From Phaseolus vulgaris (taxonomy: Eukaryota > Streptophyta > Magnoliopsida > Fabales > Fabaceae): DNA of 64,000 bases. Made by a program: the position numbers and the translations under genes. The stretch spans positions 18,748,087 through 18,812,086 of the forward strand of contig NC_023753.2 of NCBI RefSeq assembly GCF_000499845.2. Reading direction: 5' to 3'. The notes under the pieces were generated by a model. It did no database searches and was not told the origin of the DNA. It was given only the letters and a program-made list of their open reading frames with translations. Of the stretch, positions 10,468 through 21,175 are shown piece after piece. Within the stretch, counting starts at the first letter, position 1, and each line of letters opens with the position of its first letter.

Positions 10468-11515
10468 TGATGTGATTCCACTAGCCATATAGAGAATGAT
10501 TCTTGACATTCTTAGGAATCACCTTGAGCTGGACATTATTGAGGCACTTTTCTTAGAGTTGGATCATTGTTCTAAGACAAGAACTCACCAAAAACTAGTA
10601 CCAAATCCCAAACTCATTTGGATGTTCCACATATTGTCAAATTGAACCAAATGAGATGGAGGAAAGGCAAAAACACTAATTAACAAAACAAAACAGTAAG
10701 GTACCGAATCAAATTGCTGGAATTGAAGAAGAAAAGATGAAAAACAGCCAAGAACACAAATGAACCATAGCTACACAATAACAAGCTGAAATTGCCGAAC
10801 CAAAACAACTAGGAAACAAGCTAAGACAAGGAAATTAACAAGAGAAGAAAGGAAGGAGAAGAGAATGCTCATGAAGATGGAAGAATGGTTGGATGATCAC
10901 GCCACTAGAAGTATGGATGCTCCTAGATGAGTGTGCAAGCCGTCACTTGAGGAAACCATGATCCTTCAAGATAAGACTAGAGAAGAAGGCTCAAAAGCTC
11001 TCCAATGCTCACTCCAATTTTGAGTATAGTTTCTTTAGATAAATTCAAATCTGAAAAATACAAAGAGAGCACCTCTATTTATAGCCTAAGGTGCTGAAAT
11101 ATAAGCTACACAAGTTCAAAAACTCCCTCCCAAAAAGCTTCTAGAATTTGCGCCTAAAACAAAGCATGAGGAAGGTGTGACTTCTTCCTTCACTTTGGCA
11201 CCTCCTTTTCTACTCCTACACCTATCTACTAACACACACCCCCTAAGACTCCTAACTAAAGACTAAAAGATGCTTTAACAATAGAGGTTTCTAATGTTTC
11301 CCTCTAAGCACCTTCAACAATATTCTTTATTATTTAATACTTGGCCTTGCCCTTCATAGGATGGACTTGGGTTTGGGCTTGGGCTTTGGGCTTGGGCCTC
11401 TCTTTATTTTATGTCTTCTTTTAATTTTGAGAAGACTAGAAGGAAGAACTTCAAGTGTGATGGTGAATTGCCTCTTCCTTCATTAATAAAAACCTCCTTT
11501 ACTTGACTCTCATCA
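10468..11515 (-). mobile_element. Solo LTR related to TRG-2
   Basis: This 1048 bp LTR, oriented leftward, begins TGATGAGAGTCAAG and ends CTAGTGGAATCACATCA on the minus strand. It aligns end to end with the TRG-2 LTRs. It is flanked by TATAA at 10463-10467 and 11516-11520. The empty site (agtataacattac) is present in copy B near 55808. No internal sequence remains, so it formed by LTR-LTR recombination. It keeps the segment near its 3' end that is missing from the TRG-2 5' LTR. A run of five GGG triplets lies at 11369-11396. Confidence 0.95.
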
Positions 11516-11901
11516 TATAACATTACAAAATTCAATAAATTTTAATTCATGAGATAATAAATTATAATTATATAACATTGAAATATATTTTTAATTATTA
11601 AATATATTTAATATTAATAAAATATCTCATCAAATATTTCTTCTTTTAATTTCTGTTAAAAAATGTGTTCGTGATTAAACAAATAAAAGTTACATATATG
11701 ATTTCTGCTCTTAGTACATAAATGTTAAGTTTAGATTTTGTTAACATTGCTCTGTAAAATTTATTTTAACATTTTTAATTATAAATTTTATTGTTAACAA
11801 GAATATATATATATATATATATATATATTTATTTATTTATTACATGAGATAATATAATTATAATTAAATAATATTAGAAATATTGTTTGTTGAATTATTA
11901 A
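11516..11901. repeat. Segmental duplication, copy A part 3 (AT-rich)
   Basis: Matches about 55808-56180 and 56775-57115 in copy B, including ttaatattaataaaatatctcatc and a (TA)n run at about 11806-11830. It contains no gene. It is cut at 11901 by Tat-1. Confidence 0.85.
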
Positions 11902-12151
11902 TGTACTGGTAGGCTAAAATCGAGAGGTTTAGGCCGAGAACAACATTAAGTAAACCAGGGAAAAAGGTTGAAACCGAGAGGTTTAAACCGAGAATGAAAA
12001 AGATATATGTTAAAGAATAAAATGAAATATAAGAATTAATATAAAAATGAAACCCAATTAAGTGTAAAACCCACAGGAGGAGTGCGTAAATAATAAAAAG
12101 GTGTAAAGAGAAAGTCCAACAGAAAAGGAGAAAAGCCCATTAAGAAAACCC

Positions 12152-12159
12152 TATAAATA
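12152..12159 (+). promoter_or_regulatory. TATA box of Tat-1 LTR promoter
   Basis: TATAAATA inside the 5' LTR, repeated at 21426-21433 in the 3' LTR and at 58537-58544 (minus strand) in the Tat-3 LTR. Conserved position relative to the LTR ends supports promoter use. Confidence 0.75.
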
Positions 12160-12262
12160 GAGGTTCAGAGTAAGAAAAAAGGTAAGAGTGATTTTATCTG
12201 ATGAACGTAAAACCTTTTCTGACTTTGGCATCGGAGCGACTTGCAGGTACCCCCCACCTGTT

Positions 12263-12464
12263 GTGAGGAGAAGCCGAGAGCACCAACCGAGAGGAGAAGC
12301 CGAGAGCACCAACCGAGAGGAGAAGCCGATAGCATCAGCCGAGAGGAGAAGCCGAGAGCACCAGCCGAGAGGAGAAGCCGAGAGCACCAGCCGAGAGGAG
12401 AAGCCGAGAGCACCAGCCGAGAGGATAAGCCGAAAGTATCAGCCGAGAGGAGAAGCCAAGAGTT
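12263..12464 (+). repeat. LTR minisatellite, eight 26 bp units
   Basis: The consensus unit is GAGAGGAGAAGCC followed by GAGAGCACCAGCC. Eight units, the last partial, occupy this stretch, with the 3' LTR holding six. The unit is itself two 13 bp half-units. It is open in two plus-strand frames, but only because its length and composition avoid stops. Confidence 0.93.
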
Positions 12465-12588
12465 TCCATCAAGAAGAGAAGTATCCAGCCCAAGATAGTA
12501 CCCGGCCCAAGATAGTATTCAGCCCAAGATTGAAGGATTAGTCTTGATTAACCCATTTCAAGTGTTCTTGGTCCTTGTTGTAAGAACA

Positions 12589-12610
12589 TTTTGGCGCCCA
12601 CCGTGGGGCC
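12589..12610 (+). other. Tat-1 primer-binding block
   Basis: TTTTGGCGCCCACCGTGGGG directly follows the 5' LTR. The same block follows the Tat-2 5' LTR. Its first bases (TGGCGCC) fit the 3' end of tRNA-Asp, but I cannot assign the primer tRNA with confidence. Confidence 0.7.
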
Positions 12611-12640
12611 GAGGGTCAATTGAGAAGGGTTAAAGACAAG

Positions 12641-15178
12641 ATGAGTCAAGGAGGAGAACAAGGTGGAGATCGGGAAGACAATGTTAACATGCCAATGGCA
12701 ATGTTGGTCCAATTACAAAAAGAATTCGAGATGTTAAAAAAGAATAATGAAGAAGAATTGAGTATGTTAAGAGCCGAAAACGCACACATGAGGAGAAAGT
12801 TACAAGAGGAAACAGTTTTGAATTCATCTTTCGAAACTGTCCAACCGGGGATACAAGTGAATGAGAGGTTATATCATAATGAAAATTCTCAAACCAGAAG
12901 AAGATGGCTTGAAAACTCTGGGGTTTGTGCAGGAACATCTTCTAGAAAACATCCGTTTTATGATGTTATAATCGATACTCCGTTGCCTGACAATTGGAAG
13001 AACTTAACCATTGACAAATATGATGGAAGTACGGATCCTGATGAGCATATTGCAATATATACTACTCAAATCAGCTTGTATACATGGAATGATGCTGTTA
13101 TGTGCAGAGTATTTCCTACAACTCTGAAAGGGGCAGCATTGAGCTGGTTTACACGCCTCCCACCTTTGAGTATAGATTGTTTTGATACGTTGATAGAAAA
13201 GTTCGGTGCTCAATTTGCAACTAGTCGTCCCCATCATTTAACGTCAATCGCCTTAGTGAACATAAGACAAGAGAAAGGAGAGTCTTTGAGAATGTTCATG
13301 GAACGTTTTGGAAAGGTTGCTTTGGGAATCCGAAATCTTAGTCCAGAGGTCACCATGCATCATATGATAACGGCATTAAAACCAGGACCATTTGCCGATA
13401 GTCTTTGCAAGAAACCTGCGATCAATCTGGATGAACTAACGCAACGAGCATCAAAATTTATGCAAATGGAAGAATTAAGGGAGTTTCGAAACCAAGTAAG
13501 GGTTGATGGAGGTGAGAAGAAGGTAACAGAAAGAGAACACCCGCCTGTTGCAAGAAGAGCCCGAGAAGAGTTCAGAACTCGAAAGTTCCAGCAATACACA
13601 CCTCTAAATACAAACAGAGCAAGAATTTTACAGGAAGCCATGGCAGCCGAAATAATACCATCACCAAGAAAAGCAAGAACACCAGAAAGGGCAGACCGCA
13701 CCAAACATTGTGAATATCATAAAAATCATGGTCATCATACAGAAGAATGTATTGGGTTGAAAGACAGAATAGAAGAGTTGATTCATGCCGGGCAGTTAAA
13801 ACGTTTTGTTCAAAGGGGAAATCCAAGAGTATGGTTGAGTCCAGAAAGAGATGTGCGGGGGCGAGAACTGGGTGAAAGAAGGGTTGAAAAGTTGGAAAGG
13901 AGGGAAAATAAACAAGTAGAAAAAAGAGACGAAAGAAGGGTTGGAAGGCAAGACGAAAGAAGAGATAGAATCTATCAAAACACCCAATTAGTAAGACGAA
14001 GTAGAGAACGAAGTTTGGGAAGACCGGTTAGGGGGTTTATAAATACGATCTCAGGAGGTTTTTCTGGGAAGGAATCCTCATCTGCACGAAAGCAACATTG
14101 GAGAAATATCAGGTCTGTTAATCATGTCTTCAAAAGAAGAACTTTACCACCAATGCTTTTCACAGACGAAGACTTCCAAGAAATTGACCCAGATCATGAT
14201 GATCCTATGGTGATCACGGTTGAAATAGCCGAATATGCTGTCATGAAGACCCTGGTTGATCAAGGGAGTTCGGTTGATATCTTGTTCTGGGATACGTTCA
14301 AAAGGTTACATTTGAGGGAAGAAGACATAGTGCCTTTCCGAGAGCAAATCATTGGCTTTTCAGGCGAAAGAGTTAACACAAAGGGATATGTTGATTTGGT
14401 AACAACATTTGGAAGAGGTAGCAAAGTTAGAAAAATTAAAATCCGATATCTGGTGGTGGATGCATCCCCTTCATACAATGTGTTGCTAGGACGATCTTCC
14501 TTAAATAAGTTAGGAGCAATCGTGTCAACACCACATTTGGCCATGAAATTCCCAACAGAAAAAGGAGAGATAGCGACAGTGTATGTCAATCAAAGAGATG
14601 CTCGAGAATGTTATGCAGCAGGTTTAAAAATGAATTTGAAGGTGGATAAAGAGGTTGAAAAAATAGTAGCCATGGTGGACTTGGATCCCAGATTGAATGA
14701 GGAAAGGCTGGAACCGAAAGAAGAAACGACAGCAGTACAGTTAGGCCAAGACGACAGACAATGCACTTATGTAAGTGGAAGTATGCCTGATGAATTGCTT
14801 AGCAAACTTATCACACTGTTGCGTAGCAATAAGGATTTATTCGCTTGGAAGCCGTCTGATATCCCTGGAATTGATCCAGGAGTAATGTGTCACAAATTAT
14901 CTGTTTGCCGGGAAGCAAAGCCAGTATCTCAAAAACGAAGAAAGTTAGGAGAAGAACGACGCCAAGCAGCGATTGAAGAAACTCAGAAGTTAATACAAGC
15001 TGGTTTTATCCGAGAAGCTAAGTATACTACGTGGTTGTCTAATGTGGTACTCGTCAAAAAACCAAATGGACAATGGAGAATGTGTACAGATTACACTGAT
15101 TTGAACAAAGCTTGTCCGAAAGACACATATCCATTGCCCAACATAGACCGACTAGTTGATGGGGCATCTGGTCAATAG
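12641..15178 (+). CDS. Tat-1 gag-protease and start of RT, ended by TAG inside RT
   Basis: This encodes particle proteins and maturation protease. I start at ATG 12641 (MSQGGEQGGDRED), the first in-frame ATG after the PBS. Residues about 15-60 are a coiled-coil-like stretch. A retrotransposon gag domain spans about 135-285 (LKGAALSWFTRLP, IRQEKGESLRMFMERF). A CX2HX3GHX4C knuckle lies at about 357-370 (CEYHKNHGHHTEEC). An Arg/Glu-rich linker follows, then the protease with LVDQGSSVDIL at about 538-548 and VLLGRSSLNKLGA. RT begins near 770 (LIQAGFIREA, QWRMCTDYTDLNKACPKDTYPLP). The frame ends at TAG 15176-15178. The sequence beyond stays in the same frame, and Tat-2 has a sense codon at the equivalent position. 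It is a single nonsense change. Confidence 0.92.
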   Translation: MSQGGEQGGDREDNVNMPMAMLVQLQKEFEMLKKNNEEELSMLRAENAHMRRKLQEETVLNSSFETVQPGIQVNERLYHNENSQTRRRWLENSGVCAGTSSRKHPFYDVIIDTPLPDNWKNLTIDKYDGSTDPDEHIAIYTTQISLYTWNDAVMCRVFPTTLKGAALSWFTRLPPLSIDCFDTLIEKFGAQFATSRPHHLTSIALVNIRQEKGESLRMFMERFGKVALGIRNLSPEVTMHHMITALKPGPFADSLCKKPAINLDELTQRASKFMQMEELREFRNQVRVDGGEKKVTEREHPPVARRAREEFRTRKFQQYTPLNTNRARILQEAMAAEIIPSPRKARTPERADRTKHCEYHKNHGHHTEECIGLKDRIEELIHAGQLKRFVQRGNPRVWLSPERDVRGRELGERRVEKLERRENKQVEKRDERRVGRQDERRDRIYQNTQLVRRSRERSLGRPVRGFINTISGGFSGKESSSARKQHWRNIRSVNHVFKRRTLPPMLFTDEDFQEIDPDHDDPMVITVEIAEYAVMKTLVDQGSSVDILFWDTFKRLHLREEDIVPFREQIIGFSGERVNTKGYVDLVTTFGRGSKVRKIKIRYLVVDASPSYNVLLGRSSLNKLGAIVSTPHLAMKFPTEKGEIATVYVNQRDARECYAAGLKMNLKVDKEVEKIVAMVDLDPRLNEERLEPKEETTAVQLGQDDRQCTYVSGSMPDELLSKLITLLRSNKDLFAWKPSDIPGIDPGVMCHKLSVCREAKPVSQKRRKLGEERRQAAIEETQKLIQAGFIREAKYTTWLSNVVLVKKPNGQWRMCTDYTDLNKACPKDTYPLPNIDRLVDGASGQ

Positions 15179-17899
15179 ATGATGAGTTTCCTTGATGCTT
15201 ATTCGGGGTATAATCAAATACATATGTATGCACCTGATATCCCGAAAACAGCTTTCACCACTGATGTTGCAAATTATTGTTATAAAGTCATGCCTTTCGG
15301 CTTGAAGAATGCTGGGGCAACATACCAAAGATTGATGGACAAAGTGTTTAAAGAACAGATTGGAAAGAACCTAGAAGTGTATGTTGATGACATGGTTGTT
15401 AAATCAAATGAGATACAGAAACACCTGGAAGATCTTGAAGAAGTGTTTGCGCAAATAAGGAAATACAATATTCGACTTAATCCAGAAAAATGCGTTTTCG
15501 GTGTCAGAGGAGGAAAATTTTTGGGATTCATGTTGACAAACAGAGGAATCGAAGTTAATCCTGACAAATGTGAGGCAATCATGCAGATGGGAAGACCAAA
15601 AAACTTAAAAGAAGTGCAAAGGCTAGTAGGGAAGTTGAATTCACTATCAAGATTTCTGCCAATATTGGCTGAGAAAACTAAACCGATTATAAACTTGTTG
15701 AAAAAATCTGAAAATTTTGTGTGGAGTGAACAATGTGAGCAAGCTTTATCTCAAATAAAGAGCATGGTGGCTGAACCTCCAATTTTAGTAAAACCTGTAC
15801 CCAATCAACCCATCATAGTCTACTTAGCTACTTCAAATGAAGCAATAGGAGTCGCTTTAATCCAAGAAAACCCAGAGCAGAAACCGATATATTTTGTGAG
15901 TAGAACCCTACAAAATGCCGAAACCAGATATCCCAAAGTTGAGAGAGTTGCCCTAACATTAGTGTATGCTGCAAGACGCCTTCGACCATACTTTCATAAT
16001 CATCGGGTAATAGTGAGAACAGATTTTCCAATATCTAAAATTTTAAAGAAACCAGAGCTTGCAGGTCGAATGGTGACATGGTCAATGGAGCTTTCGGAAT
16101 ATGGAATCAAATACGAACCAAGAGGACCAATCAAAGCCCAATCTCTTGCAGATTTTATCATTCAGATGCCAACATCAGCACAACAGGACCAGTGGACTTT
16201 GTATGTAGATGACGCGTCAAGCAAAAGAGGAAGCGGAGCAAGAATAGTACTTGAAGGACCAGACAACTTCCAAGTCGAAATGGCGCTCAAATTTGAGTTC
16301 AAAACATCCAACAATCAGGCCGAATATGAAGCTCTTGTTGCAGGGTTGTTATTAGCCAGAGACATGGGAGTGGAAAATATCCTTTGCAAAACTGATTCAC
16401 AACTATCGGTGGGACAAGTGCACGGGGAGTATCAGGTAAAAGACCCTTTGTTAATGAAATATTATCATAAAGTCTTAAATATTATGCAATGTTTTAACAA
16501 GGCCGAGATAAAATACATTCCAAGAGAATTGAATATGAAAGCAGATTCATTGTCTAAGTTAGCAAGCCAACAAAAACAAGTGCAATACAATTCCATTATA
16601 CAACAAACCCTCAGTCATCCGACAGTTAGTCTCGACGAATGCTTCAATATTGTATCAGCCAAAGATGACTGGATAAACACATACATCGAAATCATAAAGA
16701 CCCAGGAGCAAGGTGTTCAGCCGGATGTCAAAATAACAAAGAAAGTCGCTAATTTCATTCTAATCGGTGATGAGCTATATAAAAGGGGATACTCCACGCC
16801 TTTATTAAAATGTCTGACCAAAGAACAAGCAGAATATGTGGTCAAAGAACTTCATGAAGGAATTTGTGGACTGCATTGCGGAGCCCGAACAATGGCAACA
16901 AAGGTGTGTAGAGCTGGTTATTATTGGCCAACAATCCGAGAGGATTGTGAAGTTTATGTCAAAACGTGTAGAAAATGCCAAGAGTTTGGGAGCTTAAATC
17001 ATATCCCAGCGCAGGAGTTGCAAGAAATCATCTCTCCATGGCCATTTGCAAAATGGGGAATTGATATACTTGGCCCATTCCCACTTGGACGAGGCCAAAC
17101 AAAATTCATGATAGTAGCTGTAGACTACTTTACAAAATGGATAGAAGCAAAGGCATTAACAAAGATAACGGCACAGCAAGTTCAAACGTTTATATGGAAA
17201 AATATAATATGTCGATTCGGAATCCCACATACTATTGTAAGTGACAATGGCCGACAATTCATTGACAAAAAACTTATGGAATTTTATGCAGATTTGGGAA
17301 TCAAGCCCACCACCACTTCGGTCGAGCATCCACAAACGAATGGACAGGCTGAAGCCGCAAACAAAGTTATTCTTGGACAATTAAAAAAGAGGTTGGGGAC
17401 TGCTAAAGGATTATGGGCAGAGAAATTACCAGAGATTTTATGGGCATATCGTTGCACACCGCAAACATCAACTGGAGAAACACCGTTCAATCTCACCTAC
17501 GGAACAGACGCAATGTTGCCAGTAGAAGTTAATGAACCCACATTAAGAAGACAAATGGAAGACTGGAATATCAACAATGAGTGTTTGAGAACCGATCTTG
17601 ATCTTATTGAAGAACTTAGAGAAAAAGCAAACATAAAAGAGACTGCAGTCAAACGAAGAGCAATGAAGAGATTTAATGCAAAAGTCAGATTTAGGGCTTT
17701 TAAAGAAGGGGATCTGGTATGGAGAATGCGAACTGATGCTCGAAAGGATCCACGACATGGAAAATTGGCATCCAATTGGGAAGGACCTTTTAGAGTACTA
17801 GAAAACTTACAAAATGGAGTTTATAGGTTAGAAACTTTGGAAGAGAAAATGATACCGAGAACCTGGAATGCAAGTCATCTAAAATTTTATTTTAGTTAA
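15179..17899 (+). pseudogene. Tat-1 RT core, RNase H, archaeal-type RNase H and integrase
   Basis: The 906-residue frame continues directly after the TAG with no shift. It carries the RT palm with FLDAYSGYNQI and the catalytic YVDD at residues 68-71. The connection/RNase H follows (KPIYFVSRTLQNAETRYP, then AARRLRPYF). Next is a second RNase H domain at about 340-465 (LYVDDASSKRGSGA, NNQAEYEALVAGL, KTDSQLS, NMKADSLSKLAS), typical of Tat elements. Integrase at about 590-850 has an H2C2 zinc site (HEGICGLHCG..CRKCQEF), D in WGIDILGPF, D in VSDNGRQF and E in NGQAEAAN. It ends TWNASHLKFYFS. All catalytic residues are visible. The only block to a full polyprotein that I see is the upstream stop. 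Confidence 0.93.
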
Positions 17900-17990
17900 G
17901 ATAGATGTAAATTACTTGTCATATAATGAAGAGGAATTTTCAAGAAACAATGTTTTGTTTCCATTATGTACATATTCATTCTTCGTCTCT

Positions 17991-18155
17991 CGGCCTTGGA
18001 TGCTCTCATTTCAGGTGAAATCCCACCCGAGAATAGATTTACATAGTTTCTTTGGGCTTGGATGCTTTCATTTCAGGTGAAATCCCACCCGAGAATCGAT
18101 TTACATTACTTTTTGGGCTTGGATGCTTTCATTTCAGGTGAAATCCCTCCCGAAC
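17991..18155. repeat. Tat-1 tandem repeat (~62 bp, about 2.6 copies) with palindromic core
   Basis: Units share cttggatgct..catttcaggtgaaatccc. The core TTTCAGGTGAAA is an inverted repeat. It lies 90 bp past the pol stop and before the 3' end of the antisense gene. The interval 18156-18864 holds A/T-rich sequence with scattered accgaaag words and no gene. Confidence 0.85.
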
Positions 18156-18864
18156 AAACATAACTAATTCTCATTCTTGAAAACCTTCAAATCACATGCA
18201 AACCGAAAGATCAGAATTAGCTTTCGTTTTTTGAAAATTCCTGCCATTAGAATCTTCCTTTAAAAATGCCAATCTTAAACATTATATCTCAAACGAAAAC
18301 CGAAAGATCAGAGCTAAAACACAATTCCAAAAACCGAAAGTCACTCATCCAGCTTACATTACTAAACCGACAATTGCATATTCCAGTCAATAATATATCA
18401 AATATGAATCAACCTTAATAAATTAAAGGGTCCTGATTAATAATTTTATACTTCATAATAAGTAAAATAAAAAAAAAATATAATAAATAAATAAATAAAA
18501 ACCCGAAAGGTCCAAGTCATAACAAAAAATATCTTTATGCTCCAACTAAATGTCGTCTTTAAACTAATAATCATTAAAACCGAGAGGTAAACTCAAATAA
18601 TTCTAACATTTCTAACACTTTCAACAAAAGAACCGAAAACTAGCAAGCCTCAACGATTATAACAGAATTTTAATCAGAACATAACAAAGGATAAAATTAC
18701 GATGATAACCACAAGATTAAACATTTATATTAACAAAGTTCCCAAAAAAAAAAGGAATTACATCACGAATGCAAATATCCAACAAACTTAGCATTCCAAA
18801 ACAATTATACTTCTCCACAGGTAACCGAGAAGTATCCGACAAACTAAAACTTAAAACCCTATAC

Positions 18865-20836
18865 CTAATTTTCGATATTAATATCTTCAGCATCATTATC
18901 TGGAATCTCATTAGCAGGAACTAGCTCACCATTATAAAAGTCCTTCTTAACATCAAAATTACCTTCATCAATAGGAATTTTATAAAAGTATTTTGCTTGT
19001 TGAAGAGCCTTCTCAAAGCCAAGTTTGTGCTGTTCAAATATAAAACTTTCGGCTTCAAAAACATTGGTCTTTAGCTGATGAATCTCCTCATCCATAAGTT
19101 TGATGGTGTTCTTGTCGGATTCATTAGCAGAAGATAGCGCCGATACCTTCTCGGTCAAAAGTTGATTCTCCTTGCACAATTGAACATTTTCCGTAATACA
19201 TTTCAGGTTTTCATTCTTCAAATCAGAAATTTCTTTTCCAAGACCTTCATTTTCGATTTCTTGTTCTTCCTTCTGTTTTGCCACCTTCTCTAACTCTAAT
19301 GATAAAGAGTTCATCCTATCTTTATACTCAGCAAGATCATTCTTCAGCTTTTCAAATTCGGACAACGACACGCAGTTTCCATTCTTCTCTTTCATCATTT
19401 TTCCAATCAAAAGATTTCTACTTGATAATTCAATAACAGAATCCGCTAATGAAGCAGCATCCATATTCTTCAGCATATTATAAGATGATTCACTAAAAGA
19501 TGTTTGAACGAATTTTGCATACTTATTCATAGCACTAAAAATCGTCTCGGGAAGAGGTTCACATGAAACATTTCCACTATGGCGATAGCGCCGAGAAGAT
19601 GAATGTGACTTCTTGCTGCTCCTATCTCTTTTCTTTGATTTCTTCGAAGGACCAGCAACATCAACATTACCTGTTGGTTCCACCACGTCAACATTAGCAA
19701 CTGGCTCCACATTTTCTACTTCCACAACAGGATTTCCCACATTCTCGCGTCGGGGAGTTACATCACCCACTTTGTTAAGCAGTTTCGAAAAGTAAGATCG
19801 AGCTTACGGATTAGTACTTGCCATCATAGCTGAAAATCAATAAAAAATTTAGCAAAGTTAAAAAGCTTATCCTAAAAAGCAAGAAAATGCGGAACAACCA
19901 CGTACCAGTAAGATCTTCTCGAGGATGTGATGAAGTATACAACTGAAGCAAAGCACGAGTGGGAACTTGATACGAGAAACGACTAAAAACTTCAATAACA
20001 TGACGATCGGCCACACCCATCGAATGAAAGGATATTGAGTTAAACTTCACAGGATCTTTCGTCCAATACAGAGGAAATTTTGGAGAATTTCCATTAAAGA
20101 AATATTCTCTTCCTATTGGCTCTATTAGAATTTTAAAAAAACTTCCTTTAAAATCCTTATACGACGACGTAAAAGGCTTAAGAAAACACACATTGGATTT
20201 GCTAATAAGGGATAGCCATCCTGGCCGTTTACCAAGCCGAGAACTATAATAGTATAGAAACGCAGAGGGACTAGGAGAAAGTGACAATAATTTACACAAA
20301 ATACTGAATGCTTGCATCGCAGCCCAACCATTAGGATGAAGCTGAGTAGGAGCAACATTAAGAAAATTAAGAACGCCCATTTGAAAATTGTTCAAAGGCA
20401 ATCGAATATGAAGATCTCTGAAAAAGCAACCATAAAAATAAAAAAATTCATAGCTATCACCTTCTCGGCCATGACACACATTATCAACATCACCAACACG
20501 CCGAAATGAAATGATATCATTTTCAATATCAGAATAATAAATTTGAGAACGGGAAAGAAAACTCCGAAGTTCGTTAGCAGAACGATACTTCGAGAAATAC
20601 TCTCGGACTTTAGGATTGACCCATTGATAACCAGGACGAAGGTTTTTCTGGGGTACAATAAATTCAAATTCTTGAGGAGCATCAACAGCAGGAGCTCCAC
20701 TTGAATCATTCATACAAGATGGAGTAGCAGAAGAAGATTTTGACTCAGGAGGAACTTCTTCTCGAACCACTCGGCCAGTTGATTCACCACCCGCGCTTGA
20801 AAATTCATCAGTAGCAGAAGAACTTGAAAGAGACAT
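18865..20836 (-). pseudogene. Tat-1 antisense spliced gene (gypsy-type N-terminal domain plus coiled coil)
   Basis: Function unknown; the N-terminal region resembles the plant 'putative gypsy-type transposase' domain, and I claim no activity. Exon 1 is 19906-20836, from ATG 20836 (MSLSSSSATDEFSS), 931 nt. It contains GYQWVNPKVREYFSKYRS, QLHPNGWAA, SSYKDFKG and FPLYW. The intron is 19830-19905, 76 nt, GT...AG, phase 1. Exon 2 is 18865-19829, 965 nt. It has basic SKKSKKRDRSSKKS, then a long Glu/Lys/Leu coiled coil and an acidic end. Exon lengths sum to a whole number of codons (631 residues plus stop). An in-frame TAA at 19804-19806, 24 nt into exon 2, breaks this copy. Tat-3 has a sense codon at this site. 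The gene lies wholly on the strand opposite pol. Confidence 0.85.
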
Positions 20837-20928
20837 TACCTTCGCAAGAATTGAACGAAGATTGACAATATGCTTCCTTCTAAACAGCAGCAAAGCTCAC
20901 ACAATCATAAAAAACCCAATGGCAAACC

Positions 20929-20936
20929 TATTTATA
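20929..20936 (-). promoter_or_regulatory. TATA box of Tat-1 antisense gene
   Basis: The minus strand reads TATAAATA 93 nt upstream of the antisense ATG. Tat-3 has the same box (58999-59006) 92 nt upstream of its ATG. Confidence 0.7.
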
Positions 20937-21160
20937 GCCCAGAGAAAACCCTAGAATTTCAAACGTTTTAAACAATGTGGCACCATTCAAAAATATGTCA
21001 TCTAACGGTCAAAATAGCAAGTTCCTGTCAAGTCATGTAAACTGAGCAAAATAAAGCGCAGAAATCAAAGCGTTCCATATCAAATCAAATCAAACGTCAA
21101 ACATTATTATATTATATTAAGACACAAATATTTCTTTAAAACTTAAAATAAAAATATTTC

Positions 21161-21175
21161 TGTCTCGGGGGCTAG
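21161..21175 (+). other. Tat-1 polypurine tract
   Basis: TGTCTCGGGGGCTAG immediately precedes the 3' LTR. The same sequence flanks the Tat-3 LTR on the minus strand. Confidence 0.75.

Larger units (their letters stand above)
11902..12588 (+). repeat. Tat-1 5' LTR
   Basis: 687 bp, TG...CA ends. The LTR TATA box is TATAAATA at 12152-12159. The purine-rich minisatellite is downstream of it, so it should be transcribed at the start of the element RNA. Confidence 0.95.

Noticed and set aside
12188..12541. Plus-strand open frames rich in Arg/Glu/Pro across the LTR minisatellite
   Set aside because: They are a by-product of the 26 bp repeat lacking stops. Open length changes with unit number and the frames lie in the LTR before the PBS.
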